Part shown: in pieces, positions 37,592 to 45,943 of the stretch
Position numbering within the stretch: the stretch's first letter is position 1
How the letters are laid out: each line of letters opens with the position of its first letter
Source of the DNA: Planctomycetota bacterium
GTDB taxonomy: Bacteria > Planctomycetota > E44-bin39
Assembly: GCA_004376375.1 (NCBI GenBank)
Contig: SOJX01000127.1
Coordinates: 1-64,000 of the forward strand
DNA: 64,000 bases
Reading direction: 5' to 3'
Made by a program: the position numbers and the translations under genes
Notes under the pieces: model-generated
Seen by the model: only the letters and a program-made list of their open reading frames with translations
What the model was told of the DNA's origin: nothing
The model's database searches: none

Positions 37592-37805
37592 AAATCTTCC
37601 TATGTCCTTACCAATCTTCTACTTCACGTAGAAATAGGCTATTGCCCATCTGTCTTTTACCAATTAAAGATTTTACTTGTCAATTTGGGTGACTAAATAG
37701 TAAAAAGGCATTATTGTATTAGGCTCTTGGCAACTGATTCGGAAAGCTAATGGACGACACCGGAGCTGAGCAACTCAATGATGTGCTTTTTATGAGGGAT
37801 TAGAA

Positions 37806-39854
37806 GTGCAAAGCACCTCAGAACATAAAGAGCTTCGCCTGCGGAAGAAACTCATTCTGCTTTTCTTAATCTTTTCCCTTGTTCCATTAACACTGGTCGG
37901 TATCGGGGCCTACCTGGTAGGGAATGAACTAATTTATGATTCTGTTGTTTCGCACCTGCAAAGTATTGTCCTTGCCAAGTCGAGAGTTGTTACGGCATTT
38001 ATGGAAGAGCGTGCCATGGACTTGCGGTATCTTGCGGATACGGCATATCTCGACGATTTGGAGGGGGAGACTGCCATTGACGCGCACGTGCAAAACTTAA
38101 TGGCACGAAAAGAAATCTACAAGAGAATTGAGATCGTGGACAACTCAGGGAAAATCCTGGCTGCAAATGGGCTCGAAAGCGTGGCAGATGATTGTGATTA
38201 TCGCCAAAACTGTATATCAGAGGCGCTGCTCAAGCGCGAATATATTGGCGATATTTACCTGTGGGAAGAAATGAAGATTCCCGTCATTGCCATTAGCAGG
38301 CCAATTCTAAATAAGCTCGGCCATGGCAAGTATGCTCTCATAGCTTACGTCAGTTTCGAACATATTGGAGCTCGTTTGAGAAAGTTTGAGGTTGGTGAGA
38401 CCGGAGAAGCATACCTGATAGACAATCGTGGCCGGTTCCTGACTCAAACAAGACTGGGCGGGCGCTTACTTCAGGATACGATCCCGGAGGTTTCCAGGAA
38501 TATTTACATGAGCGGACCTGGAATCAGCAGGCATACGGATTATCGCGGAGTTACCGTTATCGGCGTTAGCGAAAAAATTCCTGAGAGAAACTGGATTCTT
38601 ATTGCCGAGCAGGACAGCAAGGAAGCATTTGCCGGAATTCGTTATCTCGGCATCGCTATTGTAATAATATGGTGTGTTGTCTTGGTATTGGTGTTGGCGA
38701 CCGCGCTTGCCATCTCACATGCCGTATCTACGCGTCTGCGGGACAGGTATCAGCAAATAATAGATTTGAAGGTTTATAGCGAAAGCATTGTGGCTGCGTT
38801 GCCTATATCTGTCGCGGTCTTGGATGATGATCTTAAGATACTTACCGTAAACAGGGCATTCCTGAAAGATTTCGATTTGGCTGCGGAAGATGTCCAGGGG
38901 GTTGCGCTGCAACGACTCGTGGACAACAAAAAACTCGTGCAGGGCGTTAAAAAGACGTTGCAAACGGGTGCGGTATTTGACGAAAGAACGCTGGAGTGTG
39001 ATCTGGATAGAAAAGGGGTCCGTTACTTCAATGCAATTTCAGTCGCCCTTCATATAGGGAGTCAAACCCAGGTGCTCCTGATTCTGAATGATGTAACGGA
39101 GCGCCGCCAAATGGACGAGCAAGTTCAGAAAACGGAACGCCTTTCGTCGCTGGGCATTCTTACTGCGGGTGTCGCGCACGAACTCAACACGCCCCTGGCG
39201 AATGTGCTTCTATATACCCAGATGTCGCTGGAAGAAATCAAAGATGATGACGAGGTTATAAAAAAATACCTGAAAGAAGTCGAGGAAGAAGCCAAGCGCG
39301 GAGCTGCAATAGTCAAGGAGCTGCTTGAGTTTTCCCGGCAATCCGACCTCGAAACCAATGTTGCCGATGTCAACGAAATCCTGGACAACCTTCTCGCCCT
39401 GGTTAAAAATCAGTGTCATTTAGGCAAAATTGAGATAGCGAGAAACTTTGACCATTCGATTCCCAGAATAAAGATTGACCTGGGCAGAATCCAACAAGTA
39501 TTCATGAATATTGTTGCCAATGCAATATGGGCCATGCCTGGAGGCGGAAAATTGACCGTGAGAACCAGTATTGATAAGAAGAAGGGATCTCTACAAGTCG
39601 CGATCTCAGATACGGGCATTGGAATTTCAAAAGCAAACATCAGGAAGATATTCGATCCGTTTTTCACAACCAAACCGCCTGGCGAAGGAACCGGTTTAGG
39701 ACTTTCCGTCAGTTACGGAATTATTAAGAAATTGAGTGGTAGAATCTCTGTGGACAGCAGGTCTGCCGCGGACTATCCCGATGCATCAGAGGAATCTACG
39801 GGAACGACTTTCACGGTCGAGCTTGCATTAAAGGACCGTATTGTAAACGCATAG
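37806..39854 (+). CDS. Sensor histidine kinase with periplasmic Cache-like domain and PAS
   Basis: 682 residues from a GTG preceded by GAGGG. TM1 lies at about 15-38. A periplasmic dCache-like sensor follows (about 40-280; IEIVDNSGKIL, GEAYLIDNRGRFL). TM2 is at about 285-308. A PAS domain spans roughly 325-435. The HisKA box has phospho-acceptor His458 in GVAHELNTPL. The ATPase domain shows the N box (IVANAIWAMP), DTGIGI and GEGTGLGLS. It ends 22 bases before an NtrC-type regulator, its expected partner. Cache domains often sense amino acids or small carboxylates, which fits the amino-acid oxidation operon that follows; the actual ligand is unknown. Confidence 0.92.
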   Translation: MQSTSEHKELRLRKKLILLFLIFSLVPLTLVGIGAYLVGNELIYDSVVSHLQSIVLAKSRVVTAFMEERAMDLRYLADTAYLDDLEGETAIDAHVQNLMARKEIYKRIEIVDNSGKILAANGLESVADDCDYRQNCISEALLKREYIGDIYLWEEMKIPVIAISRPILNKLGHGKYALIAYVSFEHIGARLRKFEVGETGEAYLIDNRGRFLTQTRLGGRLLQDTIPEVSRNIYMSGPGISRHTDYRGVTVIGVSEKIPERNWILIAEQDSKEAFAGIRYLGIAIVIIWCVVLVLVLATALAISHAVSTRLRDRYQQIIDLKVYSESIVAALPISVAVLDDDLKILTVNRAFLKDFDLAAEDVQGVALQRLVDNKKLVQGVKKTLQTGAVFDERTLECDLDRKGVRYFNAISVALHIGSQTQVLLILNDVTERRQMDEQVQKTERLSSLGILTAGVAHELNTPLANVLLYTQMSLEEIKDDDEVIKKYLKEVEEEAKRGAAIVKELLEFSRQSDLETNVADVNEILDNLLALVKNQCHLGKIEIARNFDHSIPRIKIDLGRIQQVFMNIVANAIWAMPGGGKLTVRTSIDKKKGSLQVAISDTGIGISKANIRKIFDPFFTTKPPGEGTGLGLSVSYGIIKKLSGRISVDSRSAADYPDASEESTGTTFTVELALKDRIVNA

Positions 39855-39876
39855 CAACCGGGAGGAGCCGGAAACC

Positions 39877-41235
39877 ATGCCTTCAGAGAAAATACTTGTG
39901 GTAGAAGACGATCCCAAGATGCTGAAAGCGATAACGACCTTGCTGCAAAAACAAGGCTATGAAGTAACTTCCTCAGTTGATGGAGAATCGGCTTTAATAC
40001 AAGCCGAGCAAGGCGAATTCGATCTGGCTATCGTTGACCTGAAATTGCCCGGCATCGACGGCCTTGAGGTCCTGAAACACCTGAGAAAAATGGATAAAAC
40101 GGTTTCAGTAATAATGATGACGGCGTATGCGACTATCGATTCAGCGGTAGAAGCAATGAAAGAAGGCGCCCAGGATTATCTTCCAAAGCCTTTCAATCTC
40201 GAAGAAATCCGAATAGTGGTCCGGAAAGTCCTGGAGCGGCATGAACTCCTGCTTAAGAATAAATACCTGCAGGGGCAATTGAAAGGCAGATACAAATTCG
40301 GGAACATTATTGGCGAAAGTACAAAGATAAAAGAAGTGCTCGAAATCATTGGCAAAGTTGCCGCCTCGAAATCAACAATCCTGGTCTATGGCGAAACCGG
40401 CACAGGCAAAGAGCTGGTCGCGCGCGCGATTCATTTCAACAGCTCGCGGGCAGATAATGTCTTCCTCCCTGTAAACTGCGGCGCTTTGTCTGAAAATCTG
40501 CTTGAAAGTGAACTATTCGGCCATGTGAAAGGCGCTTTTACGGGAGCCGTCAGCAACAAGCGCGGAGTATTTGAAGTTGCAGACAAGGGAACTATTTTCC
40601 TTGATGAGGTCGGCGATATCAGCCAGGGGCTCCAGCAGAAACTTCTCAGGGTCCTTGAAGAAGGCGAAGTGCAGCCTGTTGGCAGCACCAACAGGAAAAA
40701 AGTGGATGTGAGAGTCATTGCGGCAACGAATAAGAACCTTGAAGAAATGGTGAAAAACGGCAGCTTCCGGGAAGACCTTTTCTTCAGACTGAGCGTTGTT
40801 CCGATTGAAATCCCGCCGCTACGGGAACACAAAGAAGATATTATCCTGTTGGCGCAGCATTTTCTTGGGATATTCTGCAAAGAGAATCACAAGCCTATAC
40901 AATCAATTTCTAACGAGGCAATGGAGATTCTTACTGGATATGATTGGCCCGGCAATGTGCGGGAACTCAGCAACGTTATCGAGCGAGCCGTTCTATTGGA
41001 GGAATCAGAGACTCTTGAGCAAGAGTGTCTCCCTGATCGGCTGAAAATATCTGAAAGCGCGGAGGCCCAAATAGAAGTTGAAGATTTACAGACTTTGGAA
41101 GATGTAAGTAGAAATTATATAAAACAAGTGCTTGAAGCTACAGATGGAAACAAGTCCAAAGCTGCAAAGATACTGGGTATCAATCGCACCTCGCTGTGGC
41201 GGATGATGCGTCGCCTGAAATTGGATACTGATTAA
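39877..41235 (+). CDS. NtrC-family sigma-54-dependent response regulator
   Basis: 452 residues behind GGGAGGAG. The receiver domain (1-120) has acidic residues E10/D11/D12, phospho-acceptor Asp54 (IVDLKLPG), a Thr in MMTAYA and Lys in LPKPF. The AAA+ domain (about 143-380) has Walker A GETGTGKE (around 172-179), the sigma-54 contact loop GAFTGA (219-224), and Walker B GTIFLDEVGD. A Fis-type helix-turn-helix ends the protein (NKSKAAKILGINRTSLWRMM). It activates RNA polymerase-sigma-54 by ATP hydrolysis when phosphorylated. The next gene is preceded by a canonical -24/-12 promoter and an upstream palindromic site, so that operon is the likely target. Confidence 0.95.
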   Translation: MPSEKILVVEDDPKMLKAITTLLQKQGYEVTSSVDGESALIQAEQGEFDLAIVDLKLPGIDGLEVLKHLRKMDKTVSVIMMTAYATIDSAVEAMKEGAQDYLPKPFNLEEIRIVVRKVLERHELLLKNKYLQGQLKGRYKFGNIIGESTKIKEVLEIIGKVAASKSTILVYGETGTGKELVARAIHFNSSRADNVFLPVNCGALSENLLESELFGHVKGAFTGAVSNKRGVFEVADKGTIFLDEVGDISQGLQQKLLRVLEEGEVQPVGSTNRKKVDVRVIAATNKNLEEMVKNGSFREDLFFRLSVVPIEIPPLREHKEDIILLAQHFLGIFCKENHKPIQSISNEAMEILTGYDWPGNVRELSNVIERAVLLEESETLEQECLPDRLKISESAEAQIEVEDLQTLEDVSRNYIKQVLEATDGNKSKAAKILGINRTSLWRMMRRLKLDTD

Positions 41236-41288
41236 GCAATTAAGCTCATACCATTTCACAACACAGTCAGTCGTAAAGTGATGCATTA

Positions 41289-41313
41289 AGCAACTGCTGT
41301 TGCTAAGAGCAAC
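41289..41313. promoter_or_regulatory. Palindromic upstream activating site for the NtrC-type regulator
   Basis: AGCAAC-tgct-GTTGCT-aag-AGCAAC gives two overlapping inverted repeats; TGTTGCT/AGCAACA is perfect with 7-bp arms. It lies about 150-160 bp upstream of the predicted sigma-54 transcription start, a normal enhancer distance. Binding by the regulator at 39877 is inferred. Confidence 0.55.
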
Positions 41314-41432
41314 ACCTTTTCTGTTTCTGCAGCGATAAAATGCCGCAGCCGAACCTTTCCCTATCAAGTCGTAATCCTTTCCTGAAAGCCAGATTAGCTA
41401 CCCATCGGTTCACTACTTAATTGCAGCACAAT

Positions 41433-41449
41433 TTGGCACCATTAATGCG
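41433..41449 (+). promoter_or_regulatory. Sigma-54 (-24/-12) promoter of the amino-acid oxidation operon
   Basis: TTGGCACCATTAATGCG matches the YTGGCAC-N5-TTGC consensus: GG at 41435-41436 and GC at 41447-41448 with exactly 10 bp between. Transcription would start near 41459. This rules out an ATG at 41450 as the start of the next gene. Confidence 0.8.
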
Positions 41450-41494
41450 ATGCAGCAGTTCGTTGCTTATCGCCCTATTGATGCGAAGTGTTCA

Positions 41495-41908
41495 ATGAGC
41501 CTTGGCTATAAAACAGTTTTGATCGTCGATCCCGATGCGGACATCAGGGAATTGCTTTTGACAGCACTTACCCTTGAAGGAGTGAAAGTAGAAACAGCCT
41601 CTACGGGGGTAGCTGCGCTGCAGATGCTATATCGAACCGGCATTGATCTGCTTATCGTGGAGGCTGAATTACCCGACGTCAAAACCGGTACGGTAATTGA
41701 CAGAATAAAGCACTCCCCAAAACAGATACCAATTATTGTTATTGCCGCCAATCGTTCAGAGGCATTTGAGAAAGTACTTCGAGAAAAAGGGGTGTTTACC
41801 TACATCACCAAGCCGTTCAGTCTGGAATTACTCAAGATTGCCGTCCGCGATGCACTGGCGTCACGTTCGAAAACTACAAACGGCGGAGGACAGAAAGATA
41901 TAAGTTGA
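41495..41908 (+). CDS. Stand-alone pseudo-receiver (response-regulator-like) protein
   Basis: 137 residues. The ATG at 41495 is chosen because an in-frame ATG at 41450 lies within the -12 element of the sigma-54 promoter. It has the CheY-like fold pattern: KTVLIVDPDADIREL, GVAALQ, and TYITKPF with the conserved Lys. The phospho-acceptor position is Glu56 (LLIVEAELP) instead of Asp, and the conserved Thr/Ser after strand 4 is Ala (VIVIAANR). So it probably cannot be phosphorylated and may mimic the active state. There is no output domain. It is the first gene of the operon downstream of the NtrC-type regulator and could tune the phosphorelay or the enzymes; both are speculative. Confidence 0.85.
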   Translation: MSLGYKTVLIVDPDADIRELLLTALTLEGVKVETASTGVAALQMLYRTGIDLLIVEAELPDVKTGTVIDRIKHSPKQIPIIVIAANRSEAFEKVLREKGVFTYITKPFSLELLKIAVRDALASRSKTTNGGGQKDIS

Positions 41909-42022
41909 CAGTTCAAAGAATAATTACCGTCGTCTTGAGAAATTCAGGCAGCATCTTGAATTGCTGCACAGCACTATTATCAAAGCGTTGGTAGGACGCA
42001 AATCATGAAAGGAAGGTAAACA

Positions 42023-42265
42023 ATGGACAGCAACGACGTGTTTCGAAAAGAGTTGGGAAAACTGTTTTCGGAAATAACCACGGCCCTGAACGAAATAGCC
42101 GATGTTTGCACGGATGATGCGCTGAAGGAACGTTTCTTCATGCTGAAACGCTGCTTTGAACGCGGGACGGCCATATGTCAACCCGGACCCCGGCAGGCCC
42201 TGGGCGAGGAAGCGCCGGAGTTTGCTTCTGAAAAAGGGAGTAAACCCAGGATCGTGGATCTTTAA
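42023..42265 (+). CDS. Small helical protein of unknown function in the amino-acid operon
   Basis: 80 residues behind a strong ribosome site (GGAAGG). Residues 1-50 are predicted amphipathic helices (VFRKELGKLFSEITTALNEI). The C-terminal third is Pro/Gly-rich and probably disordered. No TM segment or signal peptide; two isolated Cys residues (near 29 and 44). I recognise no family. It lies 15 bases before alanine dehydrogenase in a tightly spaced operon, so a supporting role with the dehydrogenases is possible. Confidence 0.65.
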   Translation: MDSNDVFRKELGKLFSEITTALNEIADVCTDDALKERFFMLKRCFERGTAICQPGPRQALGEEAPEFASEKGSKPRIVDL

Positions 42266-42280
42266 TCAAGGAAAACAGCC

Positions 42281-43414
42281 GTGATTGTGGGCATCCCTAA
42301 AGAAATCAAGCAGCAGGAATACCGAGTTGCTTTAACGCCAGAGGCTGTTCAACGGTTGACCGGCAGTGGTCATTCAGTCCTGGTCGAAAAAGCTGCCGGA
42401 GAAGGTGCTTTATTCAATGACTCTGACTATATCAATGCGGGTGCCAAGATTGTTAGTACGCACGGAAAGCTTTTCTTCCTTTCAGAGCTGATAGTCAAAG
42501 TAAAAGAGCCGATGCCTGAAGAGTATGTACTGATGGGCACGAAGCATGTTCTCTTTGCGTATCTTCACCTCGCATCATCGAGAAATCTTACCGAGGCGTT
42601 GCTTGCAAGGAAAATTACAGCCATAGCATTCGAAACGGTGGAAACATCTGATGGCAGTCATCCGCTCCTGGCGCCTATGAGTGAGATTGCGGGCAGGCTT
42701 TCCACTCTGGAGGGGGCAAAGTATCTTCAGCGCCCATGGGGAGGCGTCGGCAAGCTCCTGGCCACTTTTTCAGAAGATGAGCTTGCTCCTAAAGTAGTCA
42801 TTTTAGGCGCCGGCGTTGCCGGCACCGCTGCCGCCAGGACCGCTGCGGCATTAGGGGCTGACGTTACGGTTCTGGATATAAATGAAGATAAGCTAAGGGC
42901 CGCAGTAAACATGCTCGACGGAAAAGTCACCGCGGTGCTTTCAGATCAGAAGGCAATCGAAAAGTATGCGGCGGAAGCAGACTTGATTATCGGTGCGGTA
43001 TATCGCCCAAACGACAAGGCTCCCGGCCTTATTACCCGCGATCACCTTAAGTTGATGAAAAAAGGGACAGTTATTGTGGATATAGCCATCGACCAGGGCG
43101 GTTGCATTGAGACTTCAAAGCCTACGACTCATGCCGACCCGATATTTGAGGTTGATGGAGTTATTCACTATTGCGTGGCCAACATGCCCGGGTGCGTTCC
43201 GGCGACTTCAACCGATGCAATCTCGAAAGCCATAGTGCCCTATGTGGAATTGCTGGCCGACATGGGTTGGAAGGAAGCATTGCGCCAGGACGAGCCTTTA
43301 AGAAAAGGCCTGAATATGCATCAGGGAAAACTGACCTGCGAACCAATTGCCAGACTCTTCGAATTGCCGTTCTGGTCAGCCAATGACGCGCTGGAAAGCG
43401 AAAGCGAGAAATAA
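42281..43414 (+). CDS. ald: Alanine dehydrogenase
   Basis: 377 residues, the usual length, starting with GTG. It catalyses the reversible NAD-dependent oxidative deamination of L-alanine to pyruvate and ammonium. Family signatures are MIVGIPKEIKQQEYRVALTP at the N-terminus, the Lys/Glu-rich KVKEPMPEEY segment, and an NAD-binding Rossmann glycine motif GAGVAGTAAARTAAALGADV. Asp/Glu-rich binding follows in VLDINEDKL, with DIAIDQGGCIETSKPTTH near the C-terminus. Cytosolic and usually hexameric. It lies mid-operon with the pseudo-receiver upstream and a NuoE-like protein and glutamate dehydrogenase downstream, suggesting coordinated amino-acid catabolism that makes NADH. Confidence 0.96.
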   Translation: MIVGIPKEIKQQEYRVALTPEAVQRLTGSGHSVLVEKAAGEGALFNDSDYINAGAKIVSTHGKLFFLSELIVKVKEPMPEEYVLMGTKHVLFAYLHLASSRNLTEALLARKITAIAFETVETSDGSHPLLAPMSEIAGRLSTLEGAKYLQRPWGGVGKLLATFSEDELAPKVVILGAGVAGTAAARTAAALGADVTVLDINEDKLRAAVNMLDGKVTAVLSDQKAIEKYAAEADLIIGAVYRPNDKAPGLITRDHLKLMKKGTVIVDIAIDQGGCIETSKPTTHADPIFEVDGVIHYCVANMPGCVPATSTDAISKAIVPYVELLADMGWKEALRQDEPLRKGLNMHQGKLTCEPIARLFELPFWSANDALESESEK

Positions 43415-43416
43415 GC

Positions 43417-43725
43417 ATGACAACAGAGCGTGAATTGCCGGAAGGGGTTGACGAAAAAGGGAATCTTGTATTCAAAACTCTCCCTGGAGAAAAGAAGGCT
43501 GAAGGCCTTTTAAGAGTATCCGGTGTCGTTTTAAAGGATGCAATAGAGACATGGTCCGGCTTGTGGGAAGAATTACGCGACAGCGTAAATCAGAAAGGCC
43601 AGATTACAACCGGGAAGAAGGTTAGCTTTACGCCCTCATGCGGCTGGGCGGAGTTGTTGGAGAGAATGTGGTTACTGGGACATTATCTCGACTATATGAA
43701 GCGGCTGATAGACGGAAAGGCATAA
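43417..43725 (+). CDS. Small protein of unknown function between ald and the NuoE-like gene
   Basis: 102 residues, starting two bases after the ald stop, so it is translationally coupled. The N-terminal half is charged and beta-rich (DEKGNLVFKTLPGEKK); the second half is helical with aromatic residues (FTPSCGWAELLERMW, HYLDYMKRLI). One Cys. No signal peptide, no TM, and no family recognised. Its conserved place among ald, a NuoE-like protein and glutamate dehydrogenase suggests a structural or assembly subunit of an enzyme complex; this is inference. Confidence 0.65.
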   Translation: MTTERELPEGVDEKGNLVFKTLPGEKKAEGLLRVSGVVLKDAIETWSGLWEELRDSVNQKGQITTGKKVSFTPSCGWAELLERMWLLGHYLDYMKRLIDGKA

Positions 43726-43756
43726 ATCCACACTGCAAACACATGGGAGAACGACA

Positions 43757-44239
43757 ATGAATCTGGTCAGGCAAAAAGTCAACTCGGTTTTGGAGATGTA
43801 CGAAAATCCCAAATCGAACATGAAGGCTGTGCTTGAGGATATTCAAATGACTTTCGGTTGTCTTCCGAAAGCTGCGTTACACGAACTTGCCAACCAGACA
43901 AATATTGCTCTGGTTAGGATTCATTCATTTATCGATTCATCCAACGGATTTGTTCTGGAAGAAGATATTAAACAGGCCGTGGAAATCTGCAATTGCCCGA
44001 GCTGCCGCATGAGTGGAGGCAGAGAAATACGGGAAGGATTGGATTATATACTGCTAGTGGATGCACTTAAGAATGGCGGGAATGGCAAAGCATTCTACAC
44101 AAAGGTCCACAACAACCCTGAGGCTCCTTGCGCCAAGCCGCCAACAGCTTTGGTCAATGGGCATAGATACTGCGATTTGACTTTGAGTGGGTTGTTGGAA
44201 ATCATTGGTATGGGTAATTCAACTGCAGACGAAAACTAA
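43757..44239 (+). CDS. NuoE-like (2Fe-2S thioredoxin-fold) protein, degenerate cluster site
   Basis: 160 residues with a normal ribosome site (GGGAGAA). The N-terminal helical part matches NuoE/24-kDa subunits (VLEDIQMTFGCLPKAALHEL, then NIALVRIHSF). The thioredoxin-like part keeps a CxxxxC pair (CNCPSC, about residues 77-82) and the VNGHRYCDLTLSGLLEII ending. In the second ligand pair of NuoE (CxxxC) only one Cys is left (APCAKPP); the other position is Pro. So three of four expected ligands remain, and the cluster may be absent or differently bound. NuoE proteins pass electrons from NADH-flavin modules. Here the neighbours are two NADH-producing dehydrogenases rather than NuoF, which is unusual. 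Confidence 0.7.
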   Translation: MNLVRQKVNSVLEMYENPKSNMKAVLEDIQMTFGCLPKAALHELANQTNIALVRIHSFIDSSNGFVLEEDIKQAVEICNCPSCRMSGGREIREGLDYILLVDALKNGGNGKAFYTKVHNNPEAPCAKPPTALVNGHRYCDLTLSGLLEIIGMGNSTADEN

Positions 44240-44270
44240 GCAGCAAGACTTCTCTGCAAGCTGAAAGGGA

Positions 44271-45551
44271 ATGATAATGGGAACATCAACAAGGGCAAAA
44301 ACAAAAAAGAAAACAACAAGCCCCTGGGAAATGGCCAGAGGTCAACTCGATACAGTAGCTCAAAGGATCAACCTGGAAGCAGATTTGCACGAGATGCTTA
44401 GAAACCCACAACGGGAAATTACTACATATTTGCCCGTAAAAATGGATGATGGCTCGCTTAAAGTCTTCACGGGCCATAGAGTCCAGCACAGTATGGCGCG
44501 TGGACCGGCTAAAGGCGGAATAAGGTATCATCCCGGCGTTACACTTGATGAAGTTCGCGCCCTGGCCATGTGGATGACCTGGAAATGTGCAGTCGTTGGA
44601 ATTCCTTACGGCGGAGGCAAAGGCGGCATCACATGCAATCCGAAAGAGATGAGCCAGAATGAGATTGAACACCTCACGCGCCGCTTCACCTGGGAACTTG
44701 TCAACTTCATCGGGCCGGATCGCGACATCCCCGCACCGGATGTTAATACCAACCCACAGATCATGGCCTGGATGATGGACACCTATTCCATGGGCAAAGG
44801 TTATCCCGCTTTCGGAGTCGTAACCGGCAAGCCGATTGAGACAGGGGGATCTCTCGGACGAAACGAAGCTACCGCTCGCGGATGCGTTTTCGCCACGGTC
44901 AATGCCCTGGACAAGCTTGGCATAAACGGGAATGTCAAGGTTGCCGTTCAAGGCTACGGCAATGCCGGATGGATCGCCGCAAAGCTGATGCACGAAATCG
45001 GGCATACAATCGTTGCGGTAAGCGATACAAAAGGTGCTATCTACAATCCCAAAGGCTTCGATCCCGTGAAAGTTTACCAGCACAAGCAAAAGACCAGCAC
45101 CGTTGCCGATTATCCCGATGCGGAAAAAATAGGCGATATGGAAGTACTTGAAGTGGAATGCGATATACTTATACCGGCTGCTCTCGAACAGCAAATTACC
45201 GCTGAAAACGCACCTAAAATAAAAGCCAGGATAGTCGCAGAGGCGGCTAACGGACCTACCATGCCGGAAGCAGACAAAATCCTCGCAAAGAAGGATGTCC
45301 TTGTAATACCCGACATTCTTGCCAACGCGGGTGGAGTTGTGGTTTCGTATTTCGAATGGGTACAAGGCTGCCAGGCGTATTTCTGGGAAGAGAGTATCGT
45401 CAATGATCGCCTTAAAGAGATTATGGATAAGGCTTTCAATAACACGTTTGAACTGATGAAAAAAGAGCAAACGGACATGCGAACCGCTGCCTATATGCTC
45501 GCCGTGGAGCGCGTAGCGAAGGCTGTAAAAATACGGGGAATATATCCATAA
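44271..45551 (+). CDS. gdhA: Glutamate dehydrogenase (Glu/Leu/Phe/Val dehydrogenase family)
   Basis: 426 residues, the usual length of the bacterial/archaeal hexameric class. It interconverts glutamate and 2-oxoglutarate plus ammonium with NAD(P). Evidence: the substrate-binding stretch GPAKGGIRYHPGVTLDEV, the catalytic-Lys signature IPYGGGKGGI, the GPDRDIPAPDVNTN motif, and a Rossmann glycine motif VQGYGNAGWIAAKL. The C-terminal DILANAGGVVVSYFEW is also typical. Cofactor preference cannot be fixed from sequence here. Last gene of the sigma-54-controlled operon; after its stop the window changes to accessory DNA with a recombinase fragment eight bases on. Confidence 0.95.
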   Translation: MIMGTSTRAKTKKKTTSPWEMARGQLDTVAQRINLEADLHEMLRNPQREITTYLPVKMDDGSLKVFTGHRVQHSMARGPAKGGIRYHPGVTLDEVRALAMWMTWKCAVVGIPYGGGKGGITCNPKEMSQNEIEHLTRRFTWELVNFIGPDRDIPAPDVNTNPQIMAWMMDTYSMGKGYPAFGVVTGKPIETGGSLGRNEATARGCVFATVNALDKLGINGNVKVAVQGYGNAGWIAAKLMHEIGHTIVAVSDTKGAIYNPKGFDPVKVYQHKQKTSTVADYPDAEKIGDMEVLEVECDILIPAALEQQITAENAPKIKARIVAEAANGPTMPEADKILAKKDVLVIPDILANAGGVVVSYFEWVQGCQAYFWEESIVNDRLKEIMDKAFNNTFELMKKEQTDMRTAAYMLAVERVAKAVKIRGIYP

Positions 45552-45558
45552 TAAGATT

Positions 45559-45828
45559 ATGACGGCAGTGGACAAGCTGGCGCAGACTCTCGGAAGCCTG
45601 AAGGAAGCGCTAGGCCGCTTACCAGTTTACGAGCAAAAGGAGTTGATGAAGCTAGTGGTAAACAGGATTGATGTAGGGCGAATGGCAATAAAAATAGGCT
45701 TGGACGTTGCATTTACAGCATCCAAGCCTGACTTGTCCGACATCGAAAATCAAGATGTGTTCGCTGAGCGACACGATTGGCTCCCCTGCAGCAACCCTCT
45801 TCGGAACCATCACACCTCTCCATCGTAG
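45559..45828 (+). pseudogene. C-terminal fragment of a serine site-specific recombinase
   Basis: An 89-codon frame reads LGSLKEALGRLPVYEQKELM, then KLVVNRIDVGRMAIKIGLDV. This resembles the end of large serine recombinases, where a coiled coil precedes a short strand of the form VxRIxVxxxGIxI. The catalytic N-terminal and recombinase domains are missing, and it starts eight bases after gdhA. It marks the boundary between the metabolic operon and the defence-type island. The match is by pattern, without an alignment. Confidence 0.5.
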
Positions 45829-45943
45829 TCAGCGCCATCGATTTGTCAAGATTTCATTTGACAGCAACTGCTAATTATAGACAATAATGGTCTTTCTTGC
45901 GGGCGGACTGCGACTCGCCCGAGAACGTGCAGGAATGGAAAAA

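Larger units (their letters stand above)
37093..37805. other. 713-base non-coding stretch with several strong hairpins
   Basis: No supported gene lies here. It contains three consecutive GC-rich hairpins (37235-37322) and a separate 57-base palindrome (37535-37591), listed individually. No convincing promoter for the histidine kinase gene at 37806 was found. Confidence 0.6.

Noticed and set aside
37700-37760. Sigma-54-like TTGGCAACTGATTCGGA before the histidine kinase
   Set aside because: The GC pair required at -12 is GG and the surrounding bases do not match.
41450-41494. Upstream ATG as start of the pseudo-receiver
   Set aside because: It lies at the -12 element of the sigma-54 promoter and has no ribosome site; the ATG at 41495 fits the fold boundary.
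44286-45575. 429-codon antisense frame opposite gdhA
   Set aside because: Exact shadow of a well-conserved dehydrogenase; no family features of its own.
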